Shown in pieces: positions 24,763 through 31,953 of a stretch of DNA of 34,260 nt. The stretch comes from an uncultured Bacteroidota bacterium (GTDB lineage: Bacteria > Bacteroidota > Bacteroidia > Chitinophagales > Chitinophagaceae): contig CAISPO010000061.1 of the NCBI GenBank assembly GCA_903887415.1, positions 1-34,260 of the forward strand, written 5' to 3'. Position 1 is the first letter of the stretch. Every line of letters starts with the position of its first letter. The notes beneath the pieces are model-generated. The model did not search any database and had not been told where the DNA came from. It was given only the letters and a program-made list of their open reading frames with translations. Both the position numbers and the translations under genes were made by a program.

Positions 24763-25317
24763 ATGGACACCCGAAAAAAAATATTAGACACTGCTTCCAG
24801 GCTGTTTTATCAGCAGGGATATAATGCCACTGGCATCAATCAGATCATTGAGGAGGCGGATGTGGCAAAGGCAAGTTTATATGAGCACTTCAAGTCAAAA
24901 GAAGATTTGCTCATAGCCTATCTGGAGTTTATGTTTGAGCAAACCATAAGCCGGTTTAGGCACGTAGCATCAACGAAAGTAGCGGCAAAAGAAAAAATAT
25001 CTGCCATTTTTGAATTTTTATCCCTAAATACTAATTCTAAAGGATTTCACGGCTGCCAATTCTTAAATATTGCGGGTGAGATTCCCGTTGAAAACCTTCG
25101 CGTTTCTGATATCATACGAAAGCAAAAAAACGGGCTTCGTGCTTTATTTGCCGAGATCTTAAAATCTGATTCAATGACGGACAATGAATTGCAAAGTGCT
25201 GAAATCTTAGCTGATGGCATTTATTTATTATTTGATGGCGCTATAATGTCATGTAAGGTCTATGGAGATTCCTGGCCTGTTGTCGCAGCGCATAAAAGTG
25301 CGCTGAAATTGCTCTAA
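24763..25317 (+). CDS. TetR/AcrR-family transcriptional regulator, 184 aa
   Basis: The N-terminal helix-turn-helix is clear: TRKKILDTASRLFYQQGYNA, then GINQIIEEADVAKASLYEHF and KSKEDLL. The remainder is a helical ligand-binding domain with CysGln in GFHGCQFLNIAGEIP, a pattern common in regulators of short-chain dehydrogenases or reductases. It probably binds the two near-identical palindromes at 24711 and 25338, repressing itself and the SDR gene downstream. The inducer is unknown. The gene and its neighbour are more AT-rich than the flanking envelope genes, which suggests later acquisition. Confidence 0.95.
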   Translation: MDTRKKILDTASRLFYQQGYNATGINQIIEEADVAKASLYEHFKSKEDLLIAYLEFMFEQTISRFRHVASTKVAAKEKISAIFEFLSLNTNSKGFHGCQFLNIAGEIPVENLRVSDIIRKQKNGLRALFAEILKSDSMTDNELQSAEILADGIYLLFDGAIMSCKVYGDSWPVVAAHKSALKLL

Positions 25318-25337
25318 TTTTTTTTGTACATAGTTGT

Positions 25338-25351
25338 ACAGACCGGTCTGT
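25338..25351. promoter_or_regulatory. TetR operator 2 (before the SDR gene)
   Basis: ACAGACCGGTCTGT is a perfect 14-bp palindrome, followed by TTTTAA. It sits between the regulator stop (25317) and the SDR start (25439) and shares its flank with operator 1. Confidence 0.85.
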
Positions 25352-25438
25352 TTTTAATGCGGTTCTAATCAATATAGAGTCATTAACTTAAAAAGTACCG
25401 CACCAAATTTTTAAACTCACAAAATAAAAAATAGAAAA

Positions 25439-26365
25439 ATGAACGAAAGCATATTAATAACCGGAGCAAATAATGGGCTTGGCAAAGAGACTGCCCGCCA
25501 GTTAGCATTGAGAAAAGAAACAAAAAAGGTAATACTTTTCTGTAGAAATCAAGAAAGAGCTGAGGCCGCAAAAAAAGAACTTGAGCAACAAACCGGAAAA
25601 AGGATTTTTGAAATAGTTATTGGGGATGTTTCGGATGCAAATTCTGTAAGAAAAGCTGTAGAAAAAATAAAGGAACCTATCGATGCCGTGATTTTAAATG
25701 CAGGTGGAATGGTTGGGAAAACTGCTGCTCAAATTACGTCTTCCGGTATGAATCTATTAGCCGCAACTAATATTTTAGGCCATGTAATTTTAGTAGAAGA
25801 ATTACTAAAACAGGGTAAGTTGAAAAAAACAGTGCTATTTGTAAGTGCAGAAGCTGTACCGGGGGTAAAGAGCCTCGGAATGAAGCCGGTAGCAATGAGA
25901 ACTTCTTCTGTAGATGAGTTTGCTGGTGTTCTTGATGGTTCCTATTTTGGTAATAAGTTCGATGTAACGCAAGCATACGGATACGTTAAATACGTAGGAA
26001 CGATGTGGACCTTAGCGATGGCAAGAAAATATCCTGACCTCAAGTTTGTTGTTATGAGTCCAGGGAATACGACGGGGACTGCGGCACCGGATAGTTTGCC
26101 CGCGCCAATGCGCTTCATGCTGAAAAATTTTATGATGCCTATCGTATTTCCATTGATGGGAGGAATGGTGCATAAATTGGAAGTAGGTGTAAAACGCTTT
26201 GTAGATGGCATTTCGGATGAGCGATATAAAAGTGGCGTTTTTTACGCAAGTAAAGAGGGCAAGTTATCCGGAGATGTAGTTGACCAGAGCACTTTTTACA
26301 CTGATCTGAAAAATACTACGTTCCAGGATAATGCTGATAAAGCAATTCACCGGTTTATAAAATAG
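25439..26365 (+). CDS. Short-chain dehydrogenase/reductase, 308 aa
   Basis: A Rossmann-fold NAD(P)(H)-dependent oxidoreductase. The cofactor motif TGANNGLG (8-15), the structural NAG (87-89), catalytic Ser136 in FVSAEA and the YxxxK pair Tyr180/Lys184 in YGYVK are all in place. The extended C-terminus (about 60 residues after the core) resembles retinol-dehydrogenase-like SDRs. The substrate is unknown. It is controlled with the TetR gene by an operator 88 bases upstream of the start. It ends before a convergent intergenic region with a hairpin. Confidence 0.95.
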   Translation: MNESILITGANNGLGKETARQLALRKETKKVILFCRNQERAEAAKKELEQQTGKRIFEIVIGDVSDANSVRKAVEKIKEPIDAVILNAGGMVGKTAAQITSSGMNLLAATNILGHVILVEELLKQGKLKKTVLFVSAEAVPGVKSLGMKPVAMRTSSVDEFAGVLDGSYFGNKFDVTQAYGYVKYVGTMWTLAMARKYPDLKFVVMSPGNTTGTAAPDSLPAPMRFMLKNFMMPIVFPLMGGMVHKLEVGVKRFVDGISDERYKSGVFYASKEGKLSGDVVDQSTFYTDLKNTTFQDNADKAIHRFIK

Positions 26366-26549
26366 TGATGTCCGCTAGCCGAATCGGTACGCATCGACTG
26401 CTCACTTGCTAGCCCGCTTGCAAAAAGCGAAGAGCGAAAGCCACGTCGCTCTTCGCTCAATTTCTTTCGCGCTTCATCTGCCATAGCTTTAGCGGAGGTT
26501 GGTCGCAGGACAGCAAGTCAGGAAACTATAACCGAATGACGGAATGGGG
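26366..26549. other. Intergenic region with a perfect hairpin
   Basis: AGCGAAGAGCG (26426-26436) pairs perfectly with CGCTCTTCGCT (26447-26457) around a 10-base loop. It lies 60 bases after the SDR stop and is a plausible terminator, although the following T-tract is short (TTTCTTT). No gene is evident in the rest of this stretch. Confidence 0.5.
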
Positions 26550-26717
26550 CTACTCCTTCACGAACTTCCTAACCTCCGTACCATTGATGCGTATGAGATA
26601 AACACCTGCGGGCAGGTCGGCAACATCAATCTGTACTGGTACTGAACTGTACTGGTTACTGACGAAAGTTTGTCCTGAGAGGTTGCAAATGACAACGCTG
26701 GTTTGAATGCAAGTACC
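26550..26717 (-). pseudogene. Orphan C-terminal fragment of a T9SS-sorted protein
   Basis: The minus strand encodes TSVVICNLSGQTFVSNQY, then VADLPAGVYLIRINGTEVRK and FVKE-stop. This is the end of a type A sorting domain. It closely resembles the C-terminus of the 19885 propeller protein (VVISNLLGQTVY, LPPGIYLVRVNGSEVTKFVKE). An in-frame TAG at 26718-26720 and the tRNA-like repeat cut it off from any passenger domain. It is a remnant of a deleted gene, probably removed by the event that formed the adjacent repeats. Confidence 0.75.
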
Positions 26718-26725
26718 CTATTGCC

Positions 26726-26753
26726 GGGGAGACAGGAGAGACAGGATTCTAAC
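26726..26753. repeat. tRNA-Pro 3'-end-like repeats (possible att remnant)
   Basis: GGGGAGACAGGA (26726-26737) matches positions 27850-27861 of the tRNA-Pro 3' end exactly. The following GAGACAGGATTCTAAC (26738-26753) matches 27853-27868 at 15 of 16 positions. The acyltransferase gene lies between these copies and the tRNA, and its TAG stop falls inside the second copy. This arrangement is what integration into a tRNA 3' end followed by decay would leave. Confidence 0.6.
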
Positions 26754-27768
26754 TTTCATCTTCCGTTACCATAGCATCCTGCTGCTCAGATTTAGATCGC
26801 GCCGGTTTGCCCGGTATGTTTATTATCAATCTCTTTAGCATATTTACAGCTACAGTTGAAGACAGGATATAAGCGATACAGAAAGAAGAAACTATACAAA
26901 GCAGCTCTGTGAGCAGGTACCTGTATGGCAACAAGGCAACTGCCCATACGATGAACATGTGAAACACATATACATACAAGGTATTTTTACCGGCATCTGA
27001 ATAAAAGGTTCTGTGGCCCGGCACCATAAACAGGAAACACCATGCCAGGATCAGGCTGCAACAGATACCTGCTGTTCGGGCTATAAAACCATACGTTAAG
27101 TTGCCAAAACCTATATACCCATAGTAAGGTACAAAGGCATTCCATAAAGCATAGCCCGGTTGTTTATACTGTGCGATAACAAAAAGAGACGCCTCACCCA
27201 GGAAGAAAACAATTACGAACAGCAATCTGTAATTACGATACTTGTTCATGAGCGCTTTCAGATCATTGCAGTAGAAGCCCAGTAAAAAAAACGGCAGAAA
27301 GAAGAATATCCTATACAAGGGCGTCTCGTTGAATTCCCTGCTAAACCCTGTCAGCAATACTAGTATCAATACAACAATGAGTGCAGAACCCTTTTTAAAA
27401 AAACGGAAGTACGGCGCTGCCAGCCGCCATACAAACAAAGCGAGCAAATACCAGTTGGCATGCACAGGATAAAGAAAGGACAGGGAGTAAGCCAGGCCAA
27501 GGCCGGTAGCCCGTGTATAGAGAAAATGATATACCTGGAAAGTCAGGTAAAGTAGGAGGACATTCAGGTCCTGTATTTTGGCCGATGTTATGTTTTTGGA
27601 AAAATAACCTGATACAAAAATAAACAGCGGCATATGAAAGGAATAGATCACGATGGTTATACCCCTGATGATGCCGTGACCCATGTAGGCCTCGCCAAAA
27701 TGACCAAGCACTACCAAAAAAATAAGTATATACTTGAGATTATCAAAAAACAGGTCGCGCTCTTTCAT
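26749..27768 (-). CDS. Acyltransferase family 3 membrane protein, 339 aa
   Basis: An integral membrane protein with about ten hydrophobic segments. It begins MKERDLFFDNLKYILIFLVV and includes the conserved early LGHF and YSFHMPLFIFVSGYF segments of acyltransferase-3 proteins, then many helices and a charged tail (KPARSKSEQQDA). Such enzymes transfer acyl groups such as acetyl to surface carbohydrates or lipids. The acceptor is unknown. It lies between tRNA-Pro and repeats of the tRNA end. A TATGTTTG -7-like box (27803-27810, minus strand) lies 35 bases upstream. Confidence 0.9.
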   Translation of the reverse strand: MKERDLFFDNLKYILIFLVVLGHFGEAYMGHGIIRGITIVIYSFHMPLFIFVSGYFSKNITSAKIQDLNVLLLYLTFQVYHFLYTRATGLGLAYSLSFLYPVHANWYLLALFVWRLAAPYFRFFKKGSALIVVLILVLLTGFSREFNETPLYRIFFFLPFFLLGFYCNDLKALMNKYRNYRLLFVIVFFLGEASLFVIAQYKQPGYALWNAFVPYYGYIGFGNLTYGFIARTAGICCSLILAWCFLFMVPGHRTFYSDAGKNTLYVYVFHMFIVWAVALLPYRYLLTELLCIVSSFCIAYILSSTVAVNMLKRLIINIPGKPARSKSEQQDAMVTEDES

Positions 27769-27813
27769 ATGTAAAACTATTTAATAAAACCACGGAGTTC
27801 CTCAAACATAAGA

Positions 27814-27841
27814 AAAGCCACACAAATTAATGTGTGGCTTT
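27814..27841 (-). terminator. Terminator of the tRNA operon
   Basis: AAAGCCACACA (27814-27824) pairs with TGTGTGGCTTT (27831-27841) around AATTAA. Read on the minus strand it is followed by TTCTTATG, directly after tRNA-Pro. Confidence 0.85.
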
Positions 27842-27846
27842 CAAAA

Positions 27847-27921
<75 letters not shown>

Positions 27922-28011
27922 GTTGCAGTCTGCAGTTGCAGAAAGCAGTGATCTATATTTGATCGCTCCATGTAGCTGCCTTCTGCTACTGCGATCTGAA
28001 ATTCTAAAGAG

Positions 28012-28100
28012 CGGTGAGGGCGAGATTCGAACTCGCGGTACACTTTAAGGCGTACGACAGTTTAGCAAACTATTGGATTCGGCCACTCTCCCACCTCACC
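28012..28100 (-). tRNA. tRNA-Ser (anticodon GCT)
   Basis: Eighty-nine bases form a class II tRNA with acceptor GGTGAGG/CCTCACC and discriminator G. The anticodon stem is ATAGT/ACTGT with loop TTGCTAA, giving anticodon GCT. A long variable arm and the T-arm GCGAG-TTCGAAT-CTCGC complete it. It is first in the minus-strand operon, about 90 bases before tRNA-Pro. Confidence 0.97.
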
Positions 28101-28152
28101 TTGAATGTCCGCAGGCCTGCGCCCGCATCTATTCCCTTTTTTTAAAGGACTG

Positions 28153-28183
28153 CAAAGATAACCTAAATGTGCAAATGAGCAAA
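28153..28183 (-). promoter_or_regulatory. Consensus Bacteroidota promoter of the tRNA operon
   Basis: On the minus strand TTTG (28183-28180), 19 bases, then TATCTTTG (28160-28153) match both consensus elements exactly. Transcription would start near 28146, about 45 bases before tRNA-Ser. This is the best promoter in the window. Confidence 0.8.
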
Positions 28184-28304
28184 TCAAAAACAGCCAATCA
28201 GAAAAATAATGTAAAACCCGGCAGATTTAAAAAGCAGCTATACTACCACAGGCCCGGTAATGAGGGAATTTGCACATTTGCATATTCCCTTATTTGCACA
28301 TTAA

Positions 28305-29783
28305 TTAAATGCTCGCCAGTTGCACCTTCTGTTGTATCTCCAGCAGGTTTTCCTTGTATTCGCTGTCTGTCTCCATCAGGTTCTCCACCGTTTGGCACGA
28401 GTGTATCACCGTAGTATGGTCAAAGCCGCCAAAGTGGTCGCCTATGGTCTTCAGCGATTGTTTTGTAAACTTCTTGGCAAAATACATCGTTATCTGCCGA
28501 GCCAGCACCACCTCGCGCTTGCGCGTTTTGGTAAGCAGGCGGTCATATGCCACGTGGTAGTAATCGCATACCAGCTTCTGTATATTATCTATGGTCATCT
28601 CCCGCGCCGCGCTCTTCACAAAATTCTTCATCACCCGCTTGGCGAGGTCTATGTCTATTTCTTTCTTGTTCAGTGTCGCCTGCGCAAACAATGCGATCAA
28701 TGCGCCTTCCAGCTCACGTACATTGCTTTGTATATTATAGGCCACATACTTTACTACTTCATCTGGTATCTCCAGTCCTTCCTGGCGCATTTTCACTTGC
28801 AGTATCGCCTGGCGTGTTTCAAAGTCCGGCGCCTGTATATCTGCATTAAGCCCCCAGCGGAAACGGCTGAGCAAACGCTCCTGCATTCCTTCCATATCAC
28901 GCGGCGCAGTATCGCTGGTCAGTATTATCTGCTTGCCGCTCTGGTGCAGGTGGTTAAATATTGCAAAGAATACATCCTGCGTTTTGAGCGCAGAAACAAA
29001 CAAATGAATATCATCCATGATCAGCACATCTATCAGTTGATAAAAGTGGATGAAATCATTTACTTCATTATTCTTTGAGTGATCTATGAACTGGTTGATA
29101 AATTTCTCCGCGCTCACATACAGCACCGATTTGTTAGGGTGCAGCCTGCGCACCTCATTGCCTATTGCCTGCACCAGGTGCGTTTTGCCCCAGCCCACGC
29201 CACCGAACACAACAAGCGGATTAAAAGAAGTAGCGCCTGGTTTCTGTGCCACATGTATCCCCGCAGAGCGCGCCACGCGATTGCAATCGCCTTCTACATA
29301 GTTTTCAAAAATATAGTTGGAATTAAGCTGCGGGTCTATCTGCATACGCTTCAGGCCAGGTATGGCATAAGGCGTTTTTATATTATGCGGATCATCCCAC
29401 TTCAGCGGCATATCTATATAGTTGTTTTCCTTTGGCGGTTTATTATGTGTTCCGGCCGGCATATTAATAGAAGCAGGGTTGCGCTGGGAAGAATTGCTCT
29501 CCATCATTATGCGGTATTCCAGGCGGCCCACTCTGCCAAGCACACGTTTTATTGTTTTACCCAAAAGCTCTACATAATGCTCTTCCAGCCACTCGTAAAA
29601 AAACTGGCTGGGCACTTGCAGGGTAAGTACATTGTCATTCAGCCCCACCGCTTTCACCGGCTCAAACCAGGTTTGGAAGGTGCGCCAGTTAACATTGTCT
29701 TTGATGATCTGCAAACATTTCTCCCATAGTTGTTCAGCTTCGGTTAAAATATTATTGGTAGTATTATAAAGATGCTTATCCAT
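28305..29783 (-). CDS. dnaA: Chromosomal replication initiator DnaA
   Basis: The initiator ATPase that binds DnaA boxes, oligomerises and opens the replication origin. All four domains are present in 492 residues: domain I (about 14-95, LWEKCLQIIKDNVNWRTFQTWF), a variable linker, the AAA+ domain with Walker A GGVGWGKT (194-201) and Walker B LIMDD (254-258) and LSRFRWGL, and DNA-binding domain IV with the initiator signature at about 446-462. The signature reads GGFDHTTV, where the usual residue after GG is Arg; here it is Phe454. The Trp in Walker A replaces the common Leu. The gene has about 700 bp of upstream intergenic sequence and is a core gene next to the tRNA operon. Confidence 0.97.
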   Translation of the reverse strand: MDKHLYNTTNNILTEAEQLWEKCLQIIKDNVNWRTFQTWFEPVKAVGLNDNVLTLQVPSQFFYEWLEEHYVELLGKTIKRVLGRVGRLEYRIMMESNSSQRNPASINMPAGTHNKPPKENNYIDMPLKWDDPHNIKTPYAIPGLKRMQIDPQLNSNYIFENYVEGDCNRVARSAGIHVAQKPGATSFNPLVVFGGVGWGKTHLVQAIGNEVRRLHPNKSVLYVSAEKFINQFIDHSKNNEVNDFIHFYQLIDVLIMDDIHLFVSALKTQDVFFAIFNHLHQSGKQIILTSDTAPRDMEGMQERLLSRFRWGLNADIQAPDFETRQAILQVKMRQEGLEIPDEVVKYVAYNIQSNVRELEGALIALFAQATLNKKEIDIDLAKRVMKNFVKSAAREMTIDNIQKLVCDYYHVAYDRLLTKTRKREVVLARQITMYFAKKFTKQSLKTIGDHFGGFDHTTVIHSCQTVENLMETDSEYKENLLEIQQKVQLASI

Positions 29784-30436
29784 ATTATGAAACAGCGTTC
29801 ATGTTGTTATTCAATGTTGTTACTCAATGTTTATTCCGGCACTATCAGAGACAAGATTTTTTTCCCCGGAACATTTTGTTTCGTATTCAGGGGACAATCT
29901 TCTTATTCCTTCACTTAAAGTTATTATTATTTTTGCGACTTGTACTTCAATTTTTTTTGCGCTTTCGCGGCCTTTCTGCTTTCTTCAGCAGGAGGACGAA
30001 ATTGCTAACATTTCGTTGAAAAAAAAAATCATTTCACTATTGTTTCTTTAGAAAATCTTACAGATTGAGGTTTGAAAAGTTTGGTGCTTTTTTTGCTGTA
30101 AAAAAAATATAGGAACAAGGCAACAAAAAATTCAGCGCTCAATTGTTCTGCCGATCATCTCCGGTGGCTGCGAAAAATAAAATAAGCCCTGAAACACCTT
30201 ACTGTAGCGCATTTCCAAAGGCTTGTCATTTATTTTCAACAAAAGATCATTGCATCATCCGACTATCTTTACCACCCGTAATGTACTGCATCTTTATGAC
30301 ATTTTTTTAAAAATAAATATCATCTCTGCATTTAATTTTTTTGCTAAAAATTGCACGCGACGTTAACAACTCATTGGTGTGATTTATTTGTTTTTATGCG
30401 TGATCTGTAGTATTGGGTATTCAAAAAGATTTACAA
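29784..30436. other. Long AT-rich intergenic region upstream of dnaA
   Basis: About 650 bp without a credible gene. It is rich in A and T runs, with a GTTAAC palindrome near 30362. I found no exact DnaA box (TTATCCACA or close), so an origin here is not supported. No clear TAnnTTTG box for dnaA was found either. Weak short ORFs between 29801 and 30051 have no family-like sequence. Confidence 0.5.
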
Positions 30437-30478
30437 AAAAAATGGGGTTTGATGCATTCGCATCAAACCCCATTTTTT
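30437..30478. terminator. Nineteen-bp bidirectional hairpin terminator
   Basis: AAAAAATGGGGTTTGATGC (30437-30455) pairs perfectly with its inverse complement (30460-30478) around loop ATTC. The stem ends in A6/T6, so both strands have a T-run. It follows the E2 gene on the minus strand (stop at 30492). Confidence 0.9.
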
Positions 30479-30491
30479 ATCTCAGGCCTTC

Positions 30492-31817
30492 TTATATTTC
30501 CATATTCTTATCAAATGCTTCCAGTTCTTTCGCCACGGCAGTAAGGAAGCTCGCGCCAAGGGAGCCATCTACGATACGGTGGTCATAACTGAGCGACAGA
30601 TACATCATGTGGCGAATGGCAATCACATCACCATCTTCAGTCTCCAACACCACCGGCCTTTTCTTTATCGCGCCTACTGCCAGTATAGCTACTTGCGGCT
30701 GGTTGATGATCGGCGTGCCCATCAGGCTGCCGAAAGTACCAACGTTTGTTACCGTAAATGTACCGCCTTGTGTATCATCTGCTTTCAGCTTGTTGCCGCG
30801 CGCGGCATTGGCGAGTGCATTCACATCCTTGGTAAGGCCCAGCAGATTCTTCGTACCTGCATTCTTTATTACCGGTACTATCAGGTTGCCACTGGGCAAT
30901 GCTGTAGCCATGCCGATGTTTATGTCTTTCTTGATGATGATGTTGTTACCATCAAGGCTGCTGTTGATCATCGGGAACTTGCGGATACAATTCACTATTG
31001 CTTCAAAGAATATCGGTGTATAGGTGATCTTCTCCCCGTACATCTGCTCAAACTTCCCTTTCACCTTATCGCGCCATTTCACAATGTTGGTTACATCCGC
31101 CTCTGTGAAGCTGGTAACGTGCGGGGAAGTGGCCTTGCTGCGCACCATATGGTCAGCTATCAGCCTGCGCATCCTGTCCATCTCTATGATCTCTACATTG
31201 CCGCCTATTACGGCTGATGACGGAGCAGGAGCAGAAACCGCGGGCTGCGGTGCTGGTTGCGGCGCGGCAACAGGGGCAGGCTGCGGAGCAGCAGCTTGCG
31301 GAGCCGCTTGCGGCTGCAATTTGCGCCTGCTTACATAATCAAGGATGTCCTTTTTAGTTACCCTACCCTCATTGCCGGTGCCAGGTATATTCTCCAACTC
31401 GGCCATGCCAATACCTTCAGTACCTGCAATATTCAGCACAAGCGGGGAGTAAAAACGGGCGCCGCTATTTTCAACAACAGGAGCAGGCTGGTATTGTTGT
31501 GCTGCCGCCTGCACAGGTGCGGGCGCAGCAGCCTGTTGCACAGGCGCAGCGACAGGTGCGGCTGCCGCAGCAGCGCCGCCGGCATCTACCCTTGCTATTA
31601 CCGCGCCCACAGGCACCACATCATTCTCTTTATAAAGCAATTCGGTGATCACGCCGGCTGTCGTCGAGGGCACCTCGCTGTCCACCTTATCTGTAGCTAT
31701 ATCCAGCAGGGTTTCATCCATTTTCACATGGTCGCCCACATGTTTGTGCCACTTCAGCACAGTAGCTTCCATTATACTTTCGCCCATTTTCGGCATTACA
31801 AGATCAACGATTGCCAT
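30492..31817 (-). CDS. 2-oxo acid dehydrogenase E2 component (dihydrolipoamide acyltransferase)
   Basis: The acyl-transferring core of a 2-oxo acid dehydrogenase complex, moving an acyl group from lipoyl-lysine to CoA in the cytoplasm. One N-terminal lipoyl domain carries Lys44 in ATDKVDSEVP. A long Ala/Pro/Gln-rich flexible linker follows, then the E1/E3-binding domain (LNIAGTEGIGMAELENIPGT, GRVTKKDILDYV at about 130-172), a second linker and the catalytic domain with His413 and Asp417 in DHRIVDG. The single lipoyl domain with TDKVDSEVPS is most like the branched-chain or 2-oxoglutarate type. E1 and E3 genes are not in the window, so the substrate is undecided. A TATTTTTG box lies upstream at 31852-31859. 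Confidence 0.93.
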   Translation of the reverse strand: MAIVDLVMPKMGESIMEATVLKWHKHVGDHVKMDETLLDIATDKVDSEVPSTTAGVITELLYKENDVVPVGAVIARVDAGGAAAAAAPVAAPVQQAAAPAPVQAAAQQYQPAPVVENSGARFYSPLVLNIAGTEGIGMAELENIPGTGNEGRVTKKDILDYVSRRKLQPQAAPQAAAPQPAPVAAPQPAPQPAVSAPAPSSAVIGGNVEIIEMDRMRRLIADHMVRSKATSPHVTSFTEADVTNIVKWRDKVKGKFEQMYGEKITYTPIFFEAIVNCIRKFPMINSSLDGNNIIIKKDINIGMATALPSGNLIVPVIKNAGTKNLLGLTKDVNALANAARGNKLKADDTQGGTFTVTNVGTFGSLMGTPIINQPQVAILAVGAIKKRPVVLETEDGDVIAIRHMMYLSLSYDHRIVDGSLGASFLTAVAKELEAFDKNMEI

Positions 31818-31953
31818 AATATAATAAGTTAGATTTTTACTTGGAACGCTGCAAAAATAATCAATTCATCGTGATTTACGATTAATGATTCCTTCTGCCA
31901 GGTTGGATGAATAGTACCGCATGAAGTCAGGAAAATCCTTTAATCAGGAAAAT

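Noticed and set aside
28320..29729. Long plus-strand frames of about 250 and 216 codons
   Set aside because: They lie opposite dnaA, have no recognisable family and reflect the codon pattern of the real gene.
29801..30051. Two overlapping 70-codon plus-strand frames upstream of dnaA
   Set aside because: They are Phe/Leu-rich translations of A/T runs without start context or family resemblance.
29784..30436. oriC next to dnaA
   Set aside because: No DnaA-box cluster was found by eye; AT-richness alone is not enough.
30579..31832. Several plus-strand frames, one up to 212 codons
   Set aside because: They are antisense to the E2 gene; their repetitive Gly/Ala or Arg composition mirrors the Ala/Pro linkers.
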